64,000 bases of DNA from Phycisphaerales bacterium (GTDB lineage Bacteria > Planctomycetota > Phycisphaerae > Phycisphaerales > UBA1924), in NCBI GenBank assembly GCA_019744815.1, contig JAIEUA010000004.1:124001-188000 (forward strand). Reading direction: 5' to 3'. The notes below the pieces were generated by a model that did not search any database, was not told the origin of the DNA, and was given only the letters and a program-made list of their open reading frames with translations. This document shows positions 25,851-34,089 of the stretch, one piece after another. Within the stretch, counting starts at the first letter, position 1. The number at the start of each line of letters is the position of its first letter. The translations under genes and the position numbers were made by a program.

Positions 25851-26609
25851 TCAGAACGAGAACGGATTCTCCGCCATCACGCTGCGGCGTTCGACCTGCG
25901 CCGGTCCTTCGCGGGCCGCATCGCGGCACGCTGCTGCGAGCCTCTGGTGCAGCTTTTCGTGATCCGGGATCGCTTCCAGATAGAGCATCAGCTCATCGAC
26001 CCGCCAGCTCGCGGGCAGTTCTGGTTTCACACGAGCGATCGCGGCATCACCCAGGGCCTCTGCCGCTGACTGGAACCACTCGGCGCCGGGCACGGCGGTG
26101 TTGGTGTCGCGGGTGATCGTCGAGCCGGGCTGATCGTGGGTCGCTTGTACACCCGCGGGCGGGGCGACCTGCGCGCGGACGGTGACGGTGTCGACCAAGC
26201 CGCCCTTGGTCACCGCGGCGATCGGCCACTTGCCGCTGCGCGTCATCGGCTCGCGGCAGAGGACCATCGCGGGGATCGACTTCGAATCCGCGAGCTCGCG
26301 CACATCGCGTGCCTCGGCGGCGATCATCGGGACCTGGCAGAGATACAACCCCGCCTGCATCTCGCTGGGCTTGAGCCGCTGGGTGACGAGCAAGCGCGGA
26401 CCGGCGTCGCAGGCGATCTGGCGGATCTGACGCCGCGCTTCCTGCAGCGGCAGCACGATGCGGGACATGCGCTCGAAATCGTCCGCGGCACGGGCTCGTT
26501 CGAGCGCCCGCTTGCACAGCTTGACGACCGTGAAGTACTCGGTCGCGAGCAGGGCTTCGCTCGCCTCGTCCATCAGTTTGTCGATCGGGTTCCCCGGTGC
26601 CTTGGCCAT
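25851..26609 (-). CDS. uncharacterised protein, second of a gene pair
   Basis: A 252-residue soluble protein that I do not recognise. The first 70 residues are helical with Ala-rich repeats (ASEALLATEYFTVVKLCKRALERAR), like a TPR-type unit. A mixed region follows (PRLLVTQRLKPSEMQAGLYL, VPMIAAEARDVRELADS), and the end is polar. There is no signal peptide or membrane segment. The start at 26609 is 12 bp downstream of the stop of the gene at 26622-27263, so the two are probably cotranscribed and act together. Confidence 0.6.
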   Translation of the reverse strand: MAKAPGNPIDKLMDEASEALLATEYFTVVKLCKRALERARAADDFERMSRIVLPLQEARRQIRQIACDAGPRLLVTQRLKPSEMQAGLYLCQVPMIAAEARDVRELADSKSIPAMVLCREPMTRSGKWPIAAVTKGGLVDTVTVRAQVAPPAGVQATHDQPGSTITRDTNTAVPGAEWFQSAAEALGDAAIARVKPELPASWRVDELMLYLEAIPDHEKLHQRLAAACRDAAREGPAQVERRSVMAENPFSF

Positions 26610-26621
26610 GGTGGTTCTCGG

Positions 26622-27263
26622 CTAGGCCCCCAATGAAGAACCGGATCGGATGCGCCCATCTCGGACGCGGTCGGCGATCTCACGCAGTGTCGCCGACCAT
26701 TGACGCGCCAAGGGCGCCATCTCGTAGAGCAGGATGTCCGACAACGCCGAGAAGTCCTGCGACTCGAGCGCCGTCTTGATGCTGCCGAGCTTGTCGAGCA
26801 TCGCGGTGAACTGGGTCGACAGCGGCGTCGGATCGCTGTCCAGCGTCAACGCGTCGAGATCGAGCTTGAGCAGGCTCGCGCTCTTGTTCAGGATGTCGCA
26901 CACCGCCTGCCAGGTCGCGATTGATTCGCCGAGCTTGGCCAGGGCCTCCTGCGTCTCGCCGGATTGGATCTTGCCGCCGACGTCTTCGTGATCATCCGCG
27001 ACGTGCACCAGGGCGTCCGCGGCGTCCACCAGCGTGAAACTGACGAGTGCCTTGGGCTCGGCGGAACGTAGAGCAACGCGGCCCAGTTCCGAGGGCGTGT
27101 CGTCGGGGTTCGAGAGCTGTTCGTCGGAGATCGGCCGCCCGTCGGCAAAGGCCTCGACGATGATGCGGCCGCGCTCGCGGGCGGCGTCCTGGGCGGCACG
27201 CAACGCCGCGGCCAGGGTGGGCCGTTCGATCGTCAGGAGTTGGTCGTCGAGGAGGACTTGCAT
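26622..27263 (-). CDS. uncharacterised protein, first of a gene pair
   Basis: A 213-residue soluble acidic protein starting MQVLLDDQLLTIERPTLAAA. It is mostly helical, with segments such as TQEALAKLGESIATWQAVCD and LLKLDLDALTLDSDPTPLST, and ends ATLREIADRVRDGRIRSGSS. No catalytic motif or known domain was identified. The ATG at 27263 lacks a clear Shine-Dalgarno; the residues upstream in frame are Arg/Pro-rich and unlikely. It is followed 12 bp later by another unknown gene, probably an operon. Confidence 0.6.
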   Translation of the reverse strand: MQVLLDDQLLTIERPTLAAALRAAQDAARERGRIIVEAFADGRPISDEQLSNPDDTPSELGRVALRSAEPKALVSFTLVDAADALVHVADDHEDVGGKIQSGETQEALAKLGESIATWQAVCDILNKSASLLKLDLDALTLDSDPTPLSTQFTAMLDKLGSIKTALESQDFSALSDILLYEMAPLARQWSATLREIADRVRDGRIRSGSSLGA

Positions 27264-27542
27264 GGTGTGCCATCGCCGCGGGGATGAAACCCGCGCTGCT
27301 CTCTGCACCACCACGACGCCCACCCCAAGTTTCTCGAACACGCGGCCGCCTGTTCCGGCCGGGGCATCGGTCAAGACACCGGGGGAGAGGATAGCGACTT
27401 CGGCCCAGCGGGGAATTGGGTGGGGGTCGAAGAGAACGCGGAGGTCGCGAAGGGGCGGAGAATCGCGGAGGGGATCTGTAGGGGGTCGATGGTCCCGTTA
27501 TGTCAGCAGGTGGAACTCTCGCCAAGCTCCCTCGTCTGCATC

Positions 27543-27637
27543 GGGTGCCACTGCTTGACCGCTTTGGGTCAAGCAGTGCTTGAGCGTCCACTACGCGATC
27601 GCACGGGTTGACCCAGAGCGGTCAACCCGTGGCACCC
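27543..27637. repeat. composite nested palindrome element
   Basis: The outer arms GGGTGCCAC (27543-27551) and GTGGCACCC (27629-27637) enclose two perfect hairpins: CACTGCTTGACC / GGTCAAGCAGTG (27549-27560, 27567-27578) and ACGGGTTGACC / GGTCAACCCGT (27603-27613, 27620-27630). A related element is at 62522-62617. The rest of the 27264-27661 gap has no credible gene. Confidence 0.85.
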
Positions 27638-27661
27638 AAACCGCACCGCGCTGCGGTCTCT

Positions 27662-28255
27662 CTACTTCCCCGCCTCGCGCCGCTTCTGCTTCGCGATCAG
27701 CCGCAAGTTCCGCGCGTAAATGACGATGCCCGACGACTGCCCGATCACGCCCACGGCGTCTTGTCGCCACACGAAGTACGCGAACAGGCAGATCCCGCCC
27801 AAGAGGCTGAACCACCAGAACGATGGTGTGATCACGCTGTGCTTGTGGCGCTCGCTGATGAGCCACTGCAGGAACATGCGGCCGCTGAAGAGGATCTGGC
27901 CGCCGAAGCCGACGCTGATCCAGAAGAGGCTCGCCCAGCTCGTGATGTTGAGGACGCGAAAGACCCAGTTCGCGCGGCCGTCGGCGGCGTCGTGCGCGAC
28001 GCCCGGGCCGAAGGTGGCCTCGAACTGCGGGCGGGTCATCTCCGGCGACTCGTAGCCGTCGCGAGTGAGGACGCGGAACTTCTGCTCCGGAGCGACTCCG
28101 GTGACTTCGACGACGCCGCGGGTATTGCCGAGGCGGAGGTCGGTGACGATCGCGTTCTCACGGGGCTTCACGCCGCTGCCGCCGACGGGTCCTGCCACGA
28201 GCCAGAGGCCCAGCAGGATGAGCAGCCCCATCAAGGCCGCGGGTTCCCACTTCAA
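27662..28255 (-). CDS. LAB_N (lipid-A-disaccharide synthase N-terminal-like) membrane protein
   Basis: A 197-residue protein with an N-terminal helix (LMGLLILLGLWLVAGPVGG), a periplasmic region of about 75 residues, then a three-helix LAB_N domain: ISVGFGGQILFSGRMFLQWL, SERHKHSVITPSFWWFSLLG and GVIGQSSGIVIYARNLRLI. This domain accompanies lipid A or related glycolipid glycosylation. It starts at a TTG (28255) overlapping the TGA of the upstream glycosyltransferase, so translational coupling is likely. The pair resembles ArnC-like glycosyltransferase plus flippase-type partners, which is an inference. Confidence 0.8.
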   Translation of the reverse strand: MKWEPAALMGLLILLGLWLVAGPVGGSGVKPRENAIVTDLRLGNTRGVVEVTGVAPEQKFRVLTRDGYESPEMTRPQFEATFGPGVAHDAADGRANWVFRVLNITSWASLFWISVGFGGQILFSGRMFLQWLISERHKHSVITPSFWWFSLLGGICLFAYFVWRQDAVGVIGQSSGIVIYARNLRLIAKQKRREAGK

Positions 28256-29115
28256 TGCGAAGCCCCTTCGGCACCCACCGCGATCGGCTTCACCTCAACC
28301 ACCTTCGCCGGCGGCGTGCTCGCGTTCGACGGCGGCACATCCATCGCGGCGACGCTGCGACGGCGGGAGCGGAAGTAGCGCACCGCAAAGAGATCGATCA
28401 GGCCGGGGATGGCACGCTTGGTGATGCCCAGGCCGTACTTGGTCTCGCCGGCGTGGCGCGGGCGGTGGTTCACGCGTTGCTCGACGATCGTGCCGCCAAG
28501 GTCGCGGATGGTGACGGGGACAAAGCGGTGCATGCCGCGGAGTTCGAGCGGGAGCGCGAGGGCGTAGGCCCGGCGCATGATCCGCAGCGAGCATCCGGTG
28601 TCGCGGACGCTGTCGCCCAGGAGCATCTTGCGGAACGAGCGGCCGACGAACGAGCCGACCTTGCGGATCAGGTTGTCCTTGCGGGCGTGCGAGCGGTCGC
28701 CCTGCACCAAGTCAGCGCCGGTGTCGCGCTGGATCTTGAGGAGCGCGGGCAGGTCGGCCGGGTCATTCTGGAGGTCGGCGTCCATGGTGGCGACCAGTCG
28801 GCCGCGGCTGGCACGGATGCCGGCGTGGAAAGCCGCGGACTGGCCGTTGCCCTTGCCGGCGGGGGTGCGGGTCATCGCCACGCAACGCAGCCACGGGCGG
28901 CTGGCCATCAGGCCCTGCACAATCGCCCGGGTGCGATCGGTCGAACCGTCGTCGACGATGATCAGTTCCCAGTTGATGCCCGTGGGCTCGAGGGCCGCCC
29001 GGACTTCCTCGGCGAGCGCGGCCACATTGTCCTGCTCGTTGTGAGCCGGGGCGATGACGCTGAGGTCCAGCGTGCCAGCGAGGGGGCTTTCAGGCTCGAC
29101 GAGGAGCGAGGGCAT
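28252..29115 (-). CDS. family 2 glycosyltransferase (dolichol/undecaprenyl-phosphate sugar transferase-like)
   Basis: A 287-residue GT-A enzyme. DLSVIAPAHNEQDNVAALAE opens the fold; LIIVDDGSTDRTR holds the nucleotide-binding DDGS, and LVATMDADLQNDPADLPALL the metal-binding DAD motif. GDRSHARKDNLIRKVGS and RDTGCSLRIMRR are typical of DPM1/ArnC-like transferases. There is no clear membrane helix at the C-terminus. Start ATG 29115 follows a leftward octamer leader rather than a Shine-Dalgarno. It overlaps the LAB_N gene by four bases, so the product probably feeds a lipid-linked sugar to that membrane protein. Confidence 0.88.
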   Translation of the reverse strand: MPSLLVEPESPLAGTLDLSVIAPAHNEQDNVAALAEEVRAALEPTGINWELIIVDDGSTDRTRAIVQGLMASRPWLRCVAMTRTPAGKGNGQSAAFHAGIRASRGRLVATMDADLQNDPADLPALLKIQRDTGADLVQGDRSHARKDNLIRKVGSFVGRSFRKMLLGDSVRDTGCSLRIMRRAYALALPLELRGMHRFVPVTIRDLGGTIVEQRVNHRPRHAGETKYGLGITKRAIPGLIDLFAVRYFRSRRRSVAAMDVPPSNASTPPAKVVEVKPIAVGAEGASH

Positions 29116-29139
29116 GGACTGAAATGATAGGTTCGCGGC

Positions 29140-29240
29140 GGAAATGGCCAAAGATCCAAATGGCCAAAGGGCCAAATTCGGAGGGCCTTCTGAGTTGAGA
29201 TTTTGCCCTTTGGAGCTTTGGCCCTTTGGCCATTTCTCTC
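29140..29240. repeat. octamer-word inverted repeat between divergent genes
   Basis: Read rightward the right arm is tttgccct, ttggagct, ttggccct, ttggccat and ttctctc, ending 36 nt before the ferredoxin ATG. Read leftward the left arm is tttggccc, tttggcca, tttggatc, tttggcca and tttccgcc, ending 25 nt before the glycosyltransferase ATG. The two arms pair with each other. Confidence 0.85.
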
Positions 29241-29275
29241 ACCGCTACCATCACCTCCACGCCTGAGGACTCCCC

Positions 29276-29671
29276 ATGCACATCCGTGAGATCGACACCA
29301 ACAAGTTCCCGGCCACCGTCGCGGTCAAGTTCCTGATCGAGGACGCCGAGGGCATGGGCCTGGACCGGGCCGAGATCGACCTCAAAGCTCCGAGAACTCG
29401 CACACTGCTCGAACTCGCCCTTGAGCACGGCATCAACATCGAGCACGCCTGCGGCGGGGTCTGCGCCTGTTCCACCTGCCACGTCCACGTCGAGAAGGGC
29501 ATGAACTCGCTCACCGAAGCCACCGAGGCCGAGGAAGACCGTGTGGAGGAGGCCCCCGGCCTGTCGCGGCACAGCCGCCTGAGCTGCCAGTGCGAGATCA
29601 CCGGCGACGGCCCGATCGTGGTGCGGGTGCCGGCGTGGAATCGCAATGCGGTGAAGGAAGTGCCGCACTAG
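29276..29671 (+). CDS. [2Fe-2S] ferredoxin (adrenodoxin/ISC type)
   Basis: A 131-residue electron carrier. The cluster ligands are C59, C65 and C68 in HACGGVCACSTCHVHVEKG and C104 in SRLSCQCEI, matching the CxxxxxCxxC...C spacing of vertebrate-type and ISC ferredoxins. C63 and C106 are extra cysteines. LLELALEHGINIEHACGG and MNSLTEATEAEEDRVEEAPG, with an acidic partner-binding helix, are also typical. It probably supplies electrons to Fe-S assembly or a monooxygenase. No partner reductase lies nearby. The start is ATG 29276, downstream of the octamer element. Confidence 0.93.
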   Translation: MHIREIDTNKFPATVAVKFLIEDAEGMGLDRAEIDLKAPRTRTLLELALEHGINIEHACGGVCACSTCHVHVEKGMNSLTEATEAEEDRVEEAPGLSRHSRLSCQCEITGDGPIVVRVPAWNRNAVKEVPH

Positions 29672-29680
29672 AGCCGGCCC

Positions 29681-30565
29681 TCACGCGGCGGCGTGGTAGA
29701 CGAAGCGGTCCTTGCCGTTCTTCTTGGCGCGGTACTGGCACTCGTCGATGCGGGCCAGCAATTCGTCGACGCTCTCGGGCGGTACATCGAACGTTGCGGC
29801 ACCGATGCTGAAGGTCACGTTGCGGCCGATCGCCTGCATGGCCTTCGCGAGCTCCGCCTGCAGTCGAGCGATCGCGAAGCGGCCGCCGATGCGGTCGGTG
29901 TTGGGCATGATGAGCACAAACTCATCGCCTCCCACGCGGGCCGCGAGGTCGCTGGGACGGGTGCTGGTCGCGAGCACGCCGGCGACAGCGCGGAGGACCT
30001 GGTCTCCCGCGGCGTGCCCATCCGTGTCGTTGATCTGTTTGAAGTTGTCGCAGTCGATGTACGCCGCGGAAATGGGCGTGCCATCCCGCTGCGCGGTGGC
30101 AAGCACGCGGACGGCTTGCTCCCGCAGCGCCCGGTGGTTCGCCAGCCCGGTCAGGCCGTCGGTCCGCGCCAGCGACACCTGCGCCTGAAGCAGCTGCCGA
30201 ACCCGCGTCGACACCTCGGCCACGACCAGAAACGCTCCCACCCTCGAGCACGCCGCCCACACGAACACGCCCGAGCCCGTGTTGCGCGGGAAGATCGGAT
30301 AGTCCGCGGCGAACCAACACACCCCGGCAATGAACGCGTACGTGTACGCCACCGCCCGCCCGCCGAAGCACGCCACCAGGAACACGGGGATCAGCGTCAG
30401 CACACTCAGCGACACATACGGTCCGAGCTTGAAGTCCGCCGCCACGATCGGGATCAACCCCAGCAGCGACAGCGAGAGCACGTCGAGCTTGCTCCGCCGC
30501 TCCAGCCATCGCACCGTGTCTTCGGCGCTGCGGAACGGATCAAGATGTCGCCACGGTGACGCCAT
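29681..30565 (-). CDS. membrane diguanylate cyclase (GGDEF)
   Basis: A 294-residue protein making cyclic di-GMP from GTP. The N-terminal 130 residues hold about four membrane helices (LSLSLLGLIPIVAADFKL, SVLTLIPVFLVACFGGR). The GGDEF domain spans about 135-290: DGLTGLANHRALREQA, DCDNFKQINDTDGHAAGDQ and the intact active site GGDEF. RPSD five residues before GGDEF is an inhibitory I-site, so product feedback is likely. It is convergent with the ferredoxin gene, with only 9 bp between them. The two PilZ proteins elsewhere in the window are possible effectors of its product. Confidence 0.92.
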   Translation of the reverse strand: MASPWRHLDPFRSAEDTVRWLERRSKLDVLSLSLLGLIPIVAADFKLGPYVSLSVLTLIPVFLVACFGGRAVAYTYAFIAGVCWFAADYPIFPRNTGSGVFVWAACSRVGAFLVVAEVSTRVRQLLQAQVSLARTDGLTGLANHRALREQAVRVLATAQRDGTPISAAYIDCDNFKQINDTDGHAAGDQVLRAVAGVLATSTRPSDLAARVGGDEFVLIMPNTDRIGGRFAIARLQAELAKAMQAIGRNVTFSIGAATFDVPPESVDELLARIDECQYRAKKNGKDRFVYHAAA

Positions 30566-30636
30566 TGCCGGAACTATCGGCCCCGGCCATCGGGCGCTCT
30601 AGGGGAGCCGCCCGGAACCCACGTCCCTATCAGCCG

Positions 30637-31800
30637 TTATCTCGCGGCGGCACGCACTTCTGCCCGGCCGCTCTCAGCGGCGCCGGCCGACTTTGCGCGT
30701 TTGGAAATCTGGGTTCCCCGGGGCCCGACGTGCGTTTCCTTGTGCGCCGTCGAGGGACCCTTCCTGGCCGACGCTTGGGCCGTCTTCAGGGCCGTCTTCT
30801 TTCCCGCCTTCTCCTTCAGCTTCGCGATCGCCGCGTTCAGCTTCGCCGCGGTGAACGCCGTCCCCGTCGAGTCGCGGTCCCAGGTGTGGGCTTCGCCGTG
30901 GATCTGCTCGTAGTGATCCCACATCTCGAACCAGTACGACCGAAACGCCTGATCCTTGAAGGGGGCGAAGTGCCGCTTCACCCGCTGCATGACCTGCTTC
31001 GCCCCGCCCCGGAAGCCCAGGATCGTCTTGCCGTGACGCACACTCTCCGAATCCAGCGGCAAGCGTGAGTAGCGACCCAGCAACTGCATGATGTTCGCCG
31101 CGGCATAGGGCCCAACGCCCGGTAGCCCGATCAAAAGCTCGTGGACGTCATCGTCGCTCGTGCCCGCGTCCGCGATCGCCGCCACCGACGCGTCGCCGCT
31201 CGCGAAGATCGCTGCCAATTCCACGATCCGCTTGTCCCGATATCCCACGCGGCAGCGCTCTCGCAGCAAGAGCGGCGAAGTCTTCGCGATCGTCGCGGGA
31301 TCGGGAAATGTGCGTGCCCCTCCCGGCGACTCCACGCCCAGCACCTCGCACAGCCGCCGGTTCATGTGGATCGTCCCCGGCCACGTCACGTTGCAGCTCG
31401 TCACCGTCTTCAGCACATCCTCAAACAACGTTGGCGAGCGGAAGAGCCGCCCTCGTCCCTTCTTCTTCCAGCGCGGGTCCACCTTGTGGAACGCCCGGAT
31501 CGCCGCGGTCTCCTCGTCGAGCCGCAGCATCCTTGTGATCTGCAACGCGGCCTCGGATTGCTCCTTCGCGTTCAGCACACGATCGAACGCGCACACGATC
31601 TCGGACCCGCCGCCGCGTGTCGGGCTCGCGCCCGGCTGCGAGATCACCACCCCCGCGGCCTTGCCTCCGAGGAGCAACGCCCGCGTCAGCGTGTGCGTGT
31701 GAATGTCCCACCGATTGGGCGCGAGCAGGAAGTACCCGTAGCTGCACACATCGCGTGCAAGCCGGTAATCGCTCGGCGGCGTCAGTCGCAGCGTCGTCAT
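30637..31800 (-). CDS. HhH-GPD family DNA glycosylase
   Basis: A 387-residue base-excision repair enzyme. The helix-hairpin-helix is LLIGLPGVGPYAAANIMQLL, followed by RLPLDSESVRH, which carries the catalytic Asp of the GPD motif. The N-terminal region (DYRLARDVCSYGYFLLAPNRWD) and FEDVLKTVTSCNVTWPGTIHM resemble the OGG1/AlkA-like branch. The C-terminus is a Lys/Ala-rich tail of about 60 residues (KEKAGKKTALKTAQASARKG) that may bind DNA. No iron-sulfur Cys cluster is present. ATG 31800 (MTTLRLTPPSDYRLA) is chosen over upstream in-frame codons that look non-coding. Base specificity is unknown. Confidence 0.85.
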   Translation of the reverse strand: MTTLRLTPPSDYRLARDVCSYGYFLLAPNRWDIHTHTLTRALLLGGKAAGVVISQPGASPTRGGGSEIVCAFDRVLNAKEQSEAALQITRMLRLDEETAAIRAFHKVDPRWKKKGRGRLFRSPTLFEDVLKTVTSCNVTWPGTIHMNRRLCEVLGVESPGGARTFPDPATIAKTSPLLLRERCRVGYRDKRIVELAAIFASGDASVAAIADAGTSDDDVHELLIGLPGVGPYAAANIMQLLGRYSRLPLDSESVRHGKTILGFRGGAKQVMQRVKRHFAPFKDQAFRSYWFEMWDHYEQIHGEAHTWDRDSTGTAFTAAKLNAAIAKLKEKAGKKTALKTAQASARKGPSTAHKETHVGPRGTQISKRAKSAGAAESGRAEVRAAAR

Positions 31801-31844
31801 GGTCTTTCCAGATGCCGCCCACGCCGTCACGATGCGGCCGCAAC

Positions 31845-32612
31845 CTACGCCGTCATCTTCCGCTGCAGCGGGAACAGATACGTCGCCAGGTTCACGCACA
31901 GGCGGTCCGCCGCGACGGCGAAGCGCGGGTAGTGCTTATCCAGCTGAGCCCGGATCTCGCTCTCGCTCTGCCCCGTCCGCGCCAGGAAGTCCCCCTCCCG
32001 CGGCAGGATCGCCTCGATCATCGCGCGATCAAACTCCGGGTGGAACTGGAAGCCGTAGGTCCGGATCCCAGCCCGGTACACCTGCACCTTGCAGTCCTTG
32101 CTCGAGCCCAGCACCGCCGCGCCCGCGGGAGCCTGCTTCACCTCGTAGCCGTGCGTCTGGTACATCGGGCTCGACCACGGGATCCCGCTCAGGATCGTGT
32201 CGGTCTGCCCACCCGGGTTCAGCATGAGGTTGTGGAACCCGATCTCGGGCTTGTCCATCGGGCCAACCTGCCCGCCCAAGGCCGCCGCGATCATCTGGCT
32301 GCCGAGGCAGATCCCGATCAGGGGCAACTGCTTCTCGTGGGTCGCCTTCAGGAACTCCATCTGCGGCTTCATCCAGGCATGGTCCTCACCCACATTCTGC
32401 GGCCCGCCCAGCGAGACCACGCCGTGCACGTTGTCAAAGTCCTTCGGGATCAGCGAGCTCGGATCAAACCCTTCGAGCGCGTGCCGGTTGGTGGGATGAT
32501 CCGTCGGCAAATCCAGCCGCCGGATCGAGAGCTTGAACCCAAGGTCGCGCAGCGTCACACCGAGCCGTCCGGGACCCACATCCGCCGCGTGTTGAAAAAC
32601 GATGATCGCCAT
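31845..32612 (-). CDS. class I glutamine amidotransferase (GMP-synthase-glutaminase-like)
   Basis: A 255-residue stand-alone GATase1. The nucleophile elbow is LIGICLGSQMIAAALGG (Cys), and the His-Glu pair is in YGFQFHPEFDRAMIE. VSLGGPQNVGEDHAWM and MYQTHGYEVKQAPAG match the family of uncharacterised guaA-like amidotransferases. No synthetase domain is attached. Such proteins hydrolyse glutamine or gamma-glutamyl amides; the substrate here is unknown. Start ATG 32612. It lies 44 bp downstream of the DNA glycosylase start on the same strand and may be transcribed with it. Confidence 0.82.
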   Translation of the reverse strand: MAIIVFQHAADVGPGRLGVTLRDLGFKLSIRRLDLPTDHPTNRHALEGFDPSSLIPKDFDNVHGVVSLGGPQNVGEDHAWMKPQMEFLKATHEKQLPLIGICLGSQMIAAALGGQVGPMDKPEIGFHNLMLNPGGQTDTILSGIPWSSPMYQTHGYEVKQAPAGAAVLGSSKDCKVQVYRAGIRTYGFQFHPEFDRAMIEAILPREGDFLARTGQSESEIRAQLDKHYPRFAVAADRLCVNLATYLFPLQRKMTA

Positions 32613-33124
32613 AGGGAGGCCAGTGTATTCGGTGAGCAGATAGAAAGGATGAAGCGGGACCAACTCCGCGTCGCTGTGGCGACCCGCGCGGTGACCAAGA
32701 AGTCCGCGCGAGAAACGCGTCCGCGGTCGTTGCGAGCAAACTCGCCCCAAAGCGCCCTCGACCCCGCCGCCGCGCTCGTTGAGCCGCCTCCTCTCGCGAG
32801 AATCACGTCGCCCGTGAGGCATGGGCTCATCGATGTCCTGCCCATCCTGTATTTGAGGATGCGTCACGTCAGCAACGCGCCAGGGGTCGCTTCCGACATG
32901 CCGCGGTGGTCTGCACGCCCGTTCCCCTCCCGAACACCCCGGAACAAGCCGCACAGGCCTCCGGTTCGAAAAAGTCGCTTTTTTCCGTGCACTTTGCTGG
33001 CAACGCGCAGTTCTTGAGGCATGTTCTGTCTGGAGCGACCGCAACGCGCGGTCGTGGGGTGTTGGGTCTTGCGGCGCGAGGTTCGCGCTCAAGGTCCGCC
33101 TTTTCTAGGGAAGAGAGGTTCGCT
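32613..33124. other. gene-free gap of about 510 bp
   Basis: No convincing coding frame was found. The right end forms the leader of the PEP-CTERM-like gene, including a CGACCGC/GCGGTCG hairpin near 33036 and GAGAGG at 33113-33118. Nothing else stands out. Confidence 0.5.
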
Positions 33125-33829
33125 GTGAAGAATGTCCTCCAGATTTCGGCTGCGGCAGCTGTGTTTGCGCTCGCGGGCGCGGCACAGGCTGACCTGGCCT
33201 TCTCGTTCGCTGACCCGGGTGCTGGTATCCGTCCTGTGACCGCAGTCAAGGACGGCGGCGGCCTTGGCATCGCCCGCATCACGTACAACATGGCTGTGCC
33301 GATCTCGTTCATCGTTGACGGCGCCAACGAGCCCGGCTTTGTCGGTCCCGCGACGAAGACCTTTAACGCCAGCCTCGAGCTCCAGCTCGACTTGGGTTCC
33401 GCCACGACCGCTGCTGGCGTGACCACGGCGAGCGTCAAGGGCTACTTTATCGTCAAGGACAACGTCTCCAACCAGGTGATCCTCCGCGGCGACACGCTCG
33501 ACGGTGGCGCTGGTGCGTTCGTCCGCGTCGGTGGCACGAACTCGATTCTGTTCTCGAACGACACCGGGTTCCAGTACACCTTCGGTGCCGCTCTGAACTC
33601 GCTCCTCGCCCCCGGTCGCAACCCGGCCAACCCGCAGGAAGCCGTGTTCACGCTGACGAACATCTTGGTCGCCCAGGGCCTGTCGCTCATCGACGCCCAG
33701 ACCAAGACCTTCAACAGCTTCTCGGCGAACAGCTCGTTCACCGGTAACACCGCTGTTGTCCCGACCCCGGGCTCCATCGCCCTCGTCGGCCTCGGTGGTC
33801 TGATCGCCGCCCGCCGCCGTCGCGCCTAA
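33125..33829 (+). CDS. secreted protein with PEP-CTERM-like sorting tail
   Basis: A 234-residue exported protein starting at GTG 33125, six bases after GAGAGG. Signal peptide: MKNVLQISAAAAVFALAGAA, cleaved near AQA. The body is Gly/Thr/Asn-rich beta structure (LAFSFADPGAGIRPVTAV, LQLDLGSATTAAGVTTASVK) with no family I recognise. The tail VPTPGSIALVGLGGLIAARR has the Pro motif, hydrophobic helix and Arg cluster of PEP-CTERM proteins. It is probably surface-anchored or released after cleavage by an exosortase-type enzyme, which is not in this window. A terminator follows. Confidence 0.8.
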   Translation: MKNVLQISAAAAVFALAGAAQADLAFSFADPGAGIRPVTAVKDGGGLGIARITYNMAVPISFIVDGANEPGFVGPATKTFNASLELQLDLGSATTAAGVTTASVKGYFIVKDNVSNQVILRGDTLDGGAGAFVRVGGTNSILFSNDTGFQYTFGAALNSLLAPGRNPANPQEAVFTLTNILVAQGLSLIDAQTKTFNSFSANSSFTGNTAVVPTPGSIALVGLGGLIAARRRRA

Positions 33830-33900
33830 GCGATGGTCCTGATGGTCCTCGCGACGCATCAGGTGTCTTTGGTGTAGACACAGCGTTCTGAATCTTTCCG

Positions 33901-33935
33901 ACGGGTCGTCCTCCAAGGCGGCCCGTTTTTTCTTT
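33901..33935 (+). terminator. rho-independent terminator
   Basis: ACGGGTCG pairs with CGGCCCGT (one T-G pair), followed by a run of six T and then CTTTT. It is 70 bp after the PEP-CTERM-like gene. Confidence 0.75.
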
Positions 33936-34089
33936 TGCCCGCGCGGAGAGATCTAGGCCGCTCACTGCTCCCGGTCGGCGTCCCCGTGCAGTTTCCCCGA
34001 CCAACGCCCCTCGATGGAACGTGACATCCGCGCCGCCCCACCCGCTGCGCCATCCTCGGCGTTGGTGCAGTCCTACTTCGACGCCCGCC

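Noticed and set aside
32555..32845. Short leftward open frame before the amidotransferase gene
   Set aside because: It overlaps the amidotransferase start in another frame, and its composition is not protein-like.
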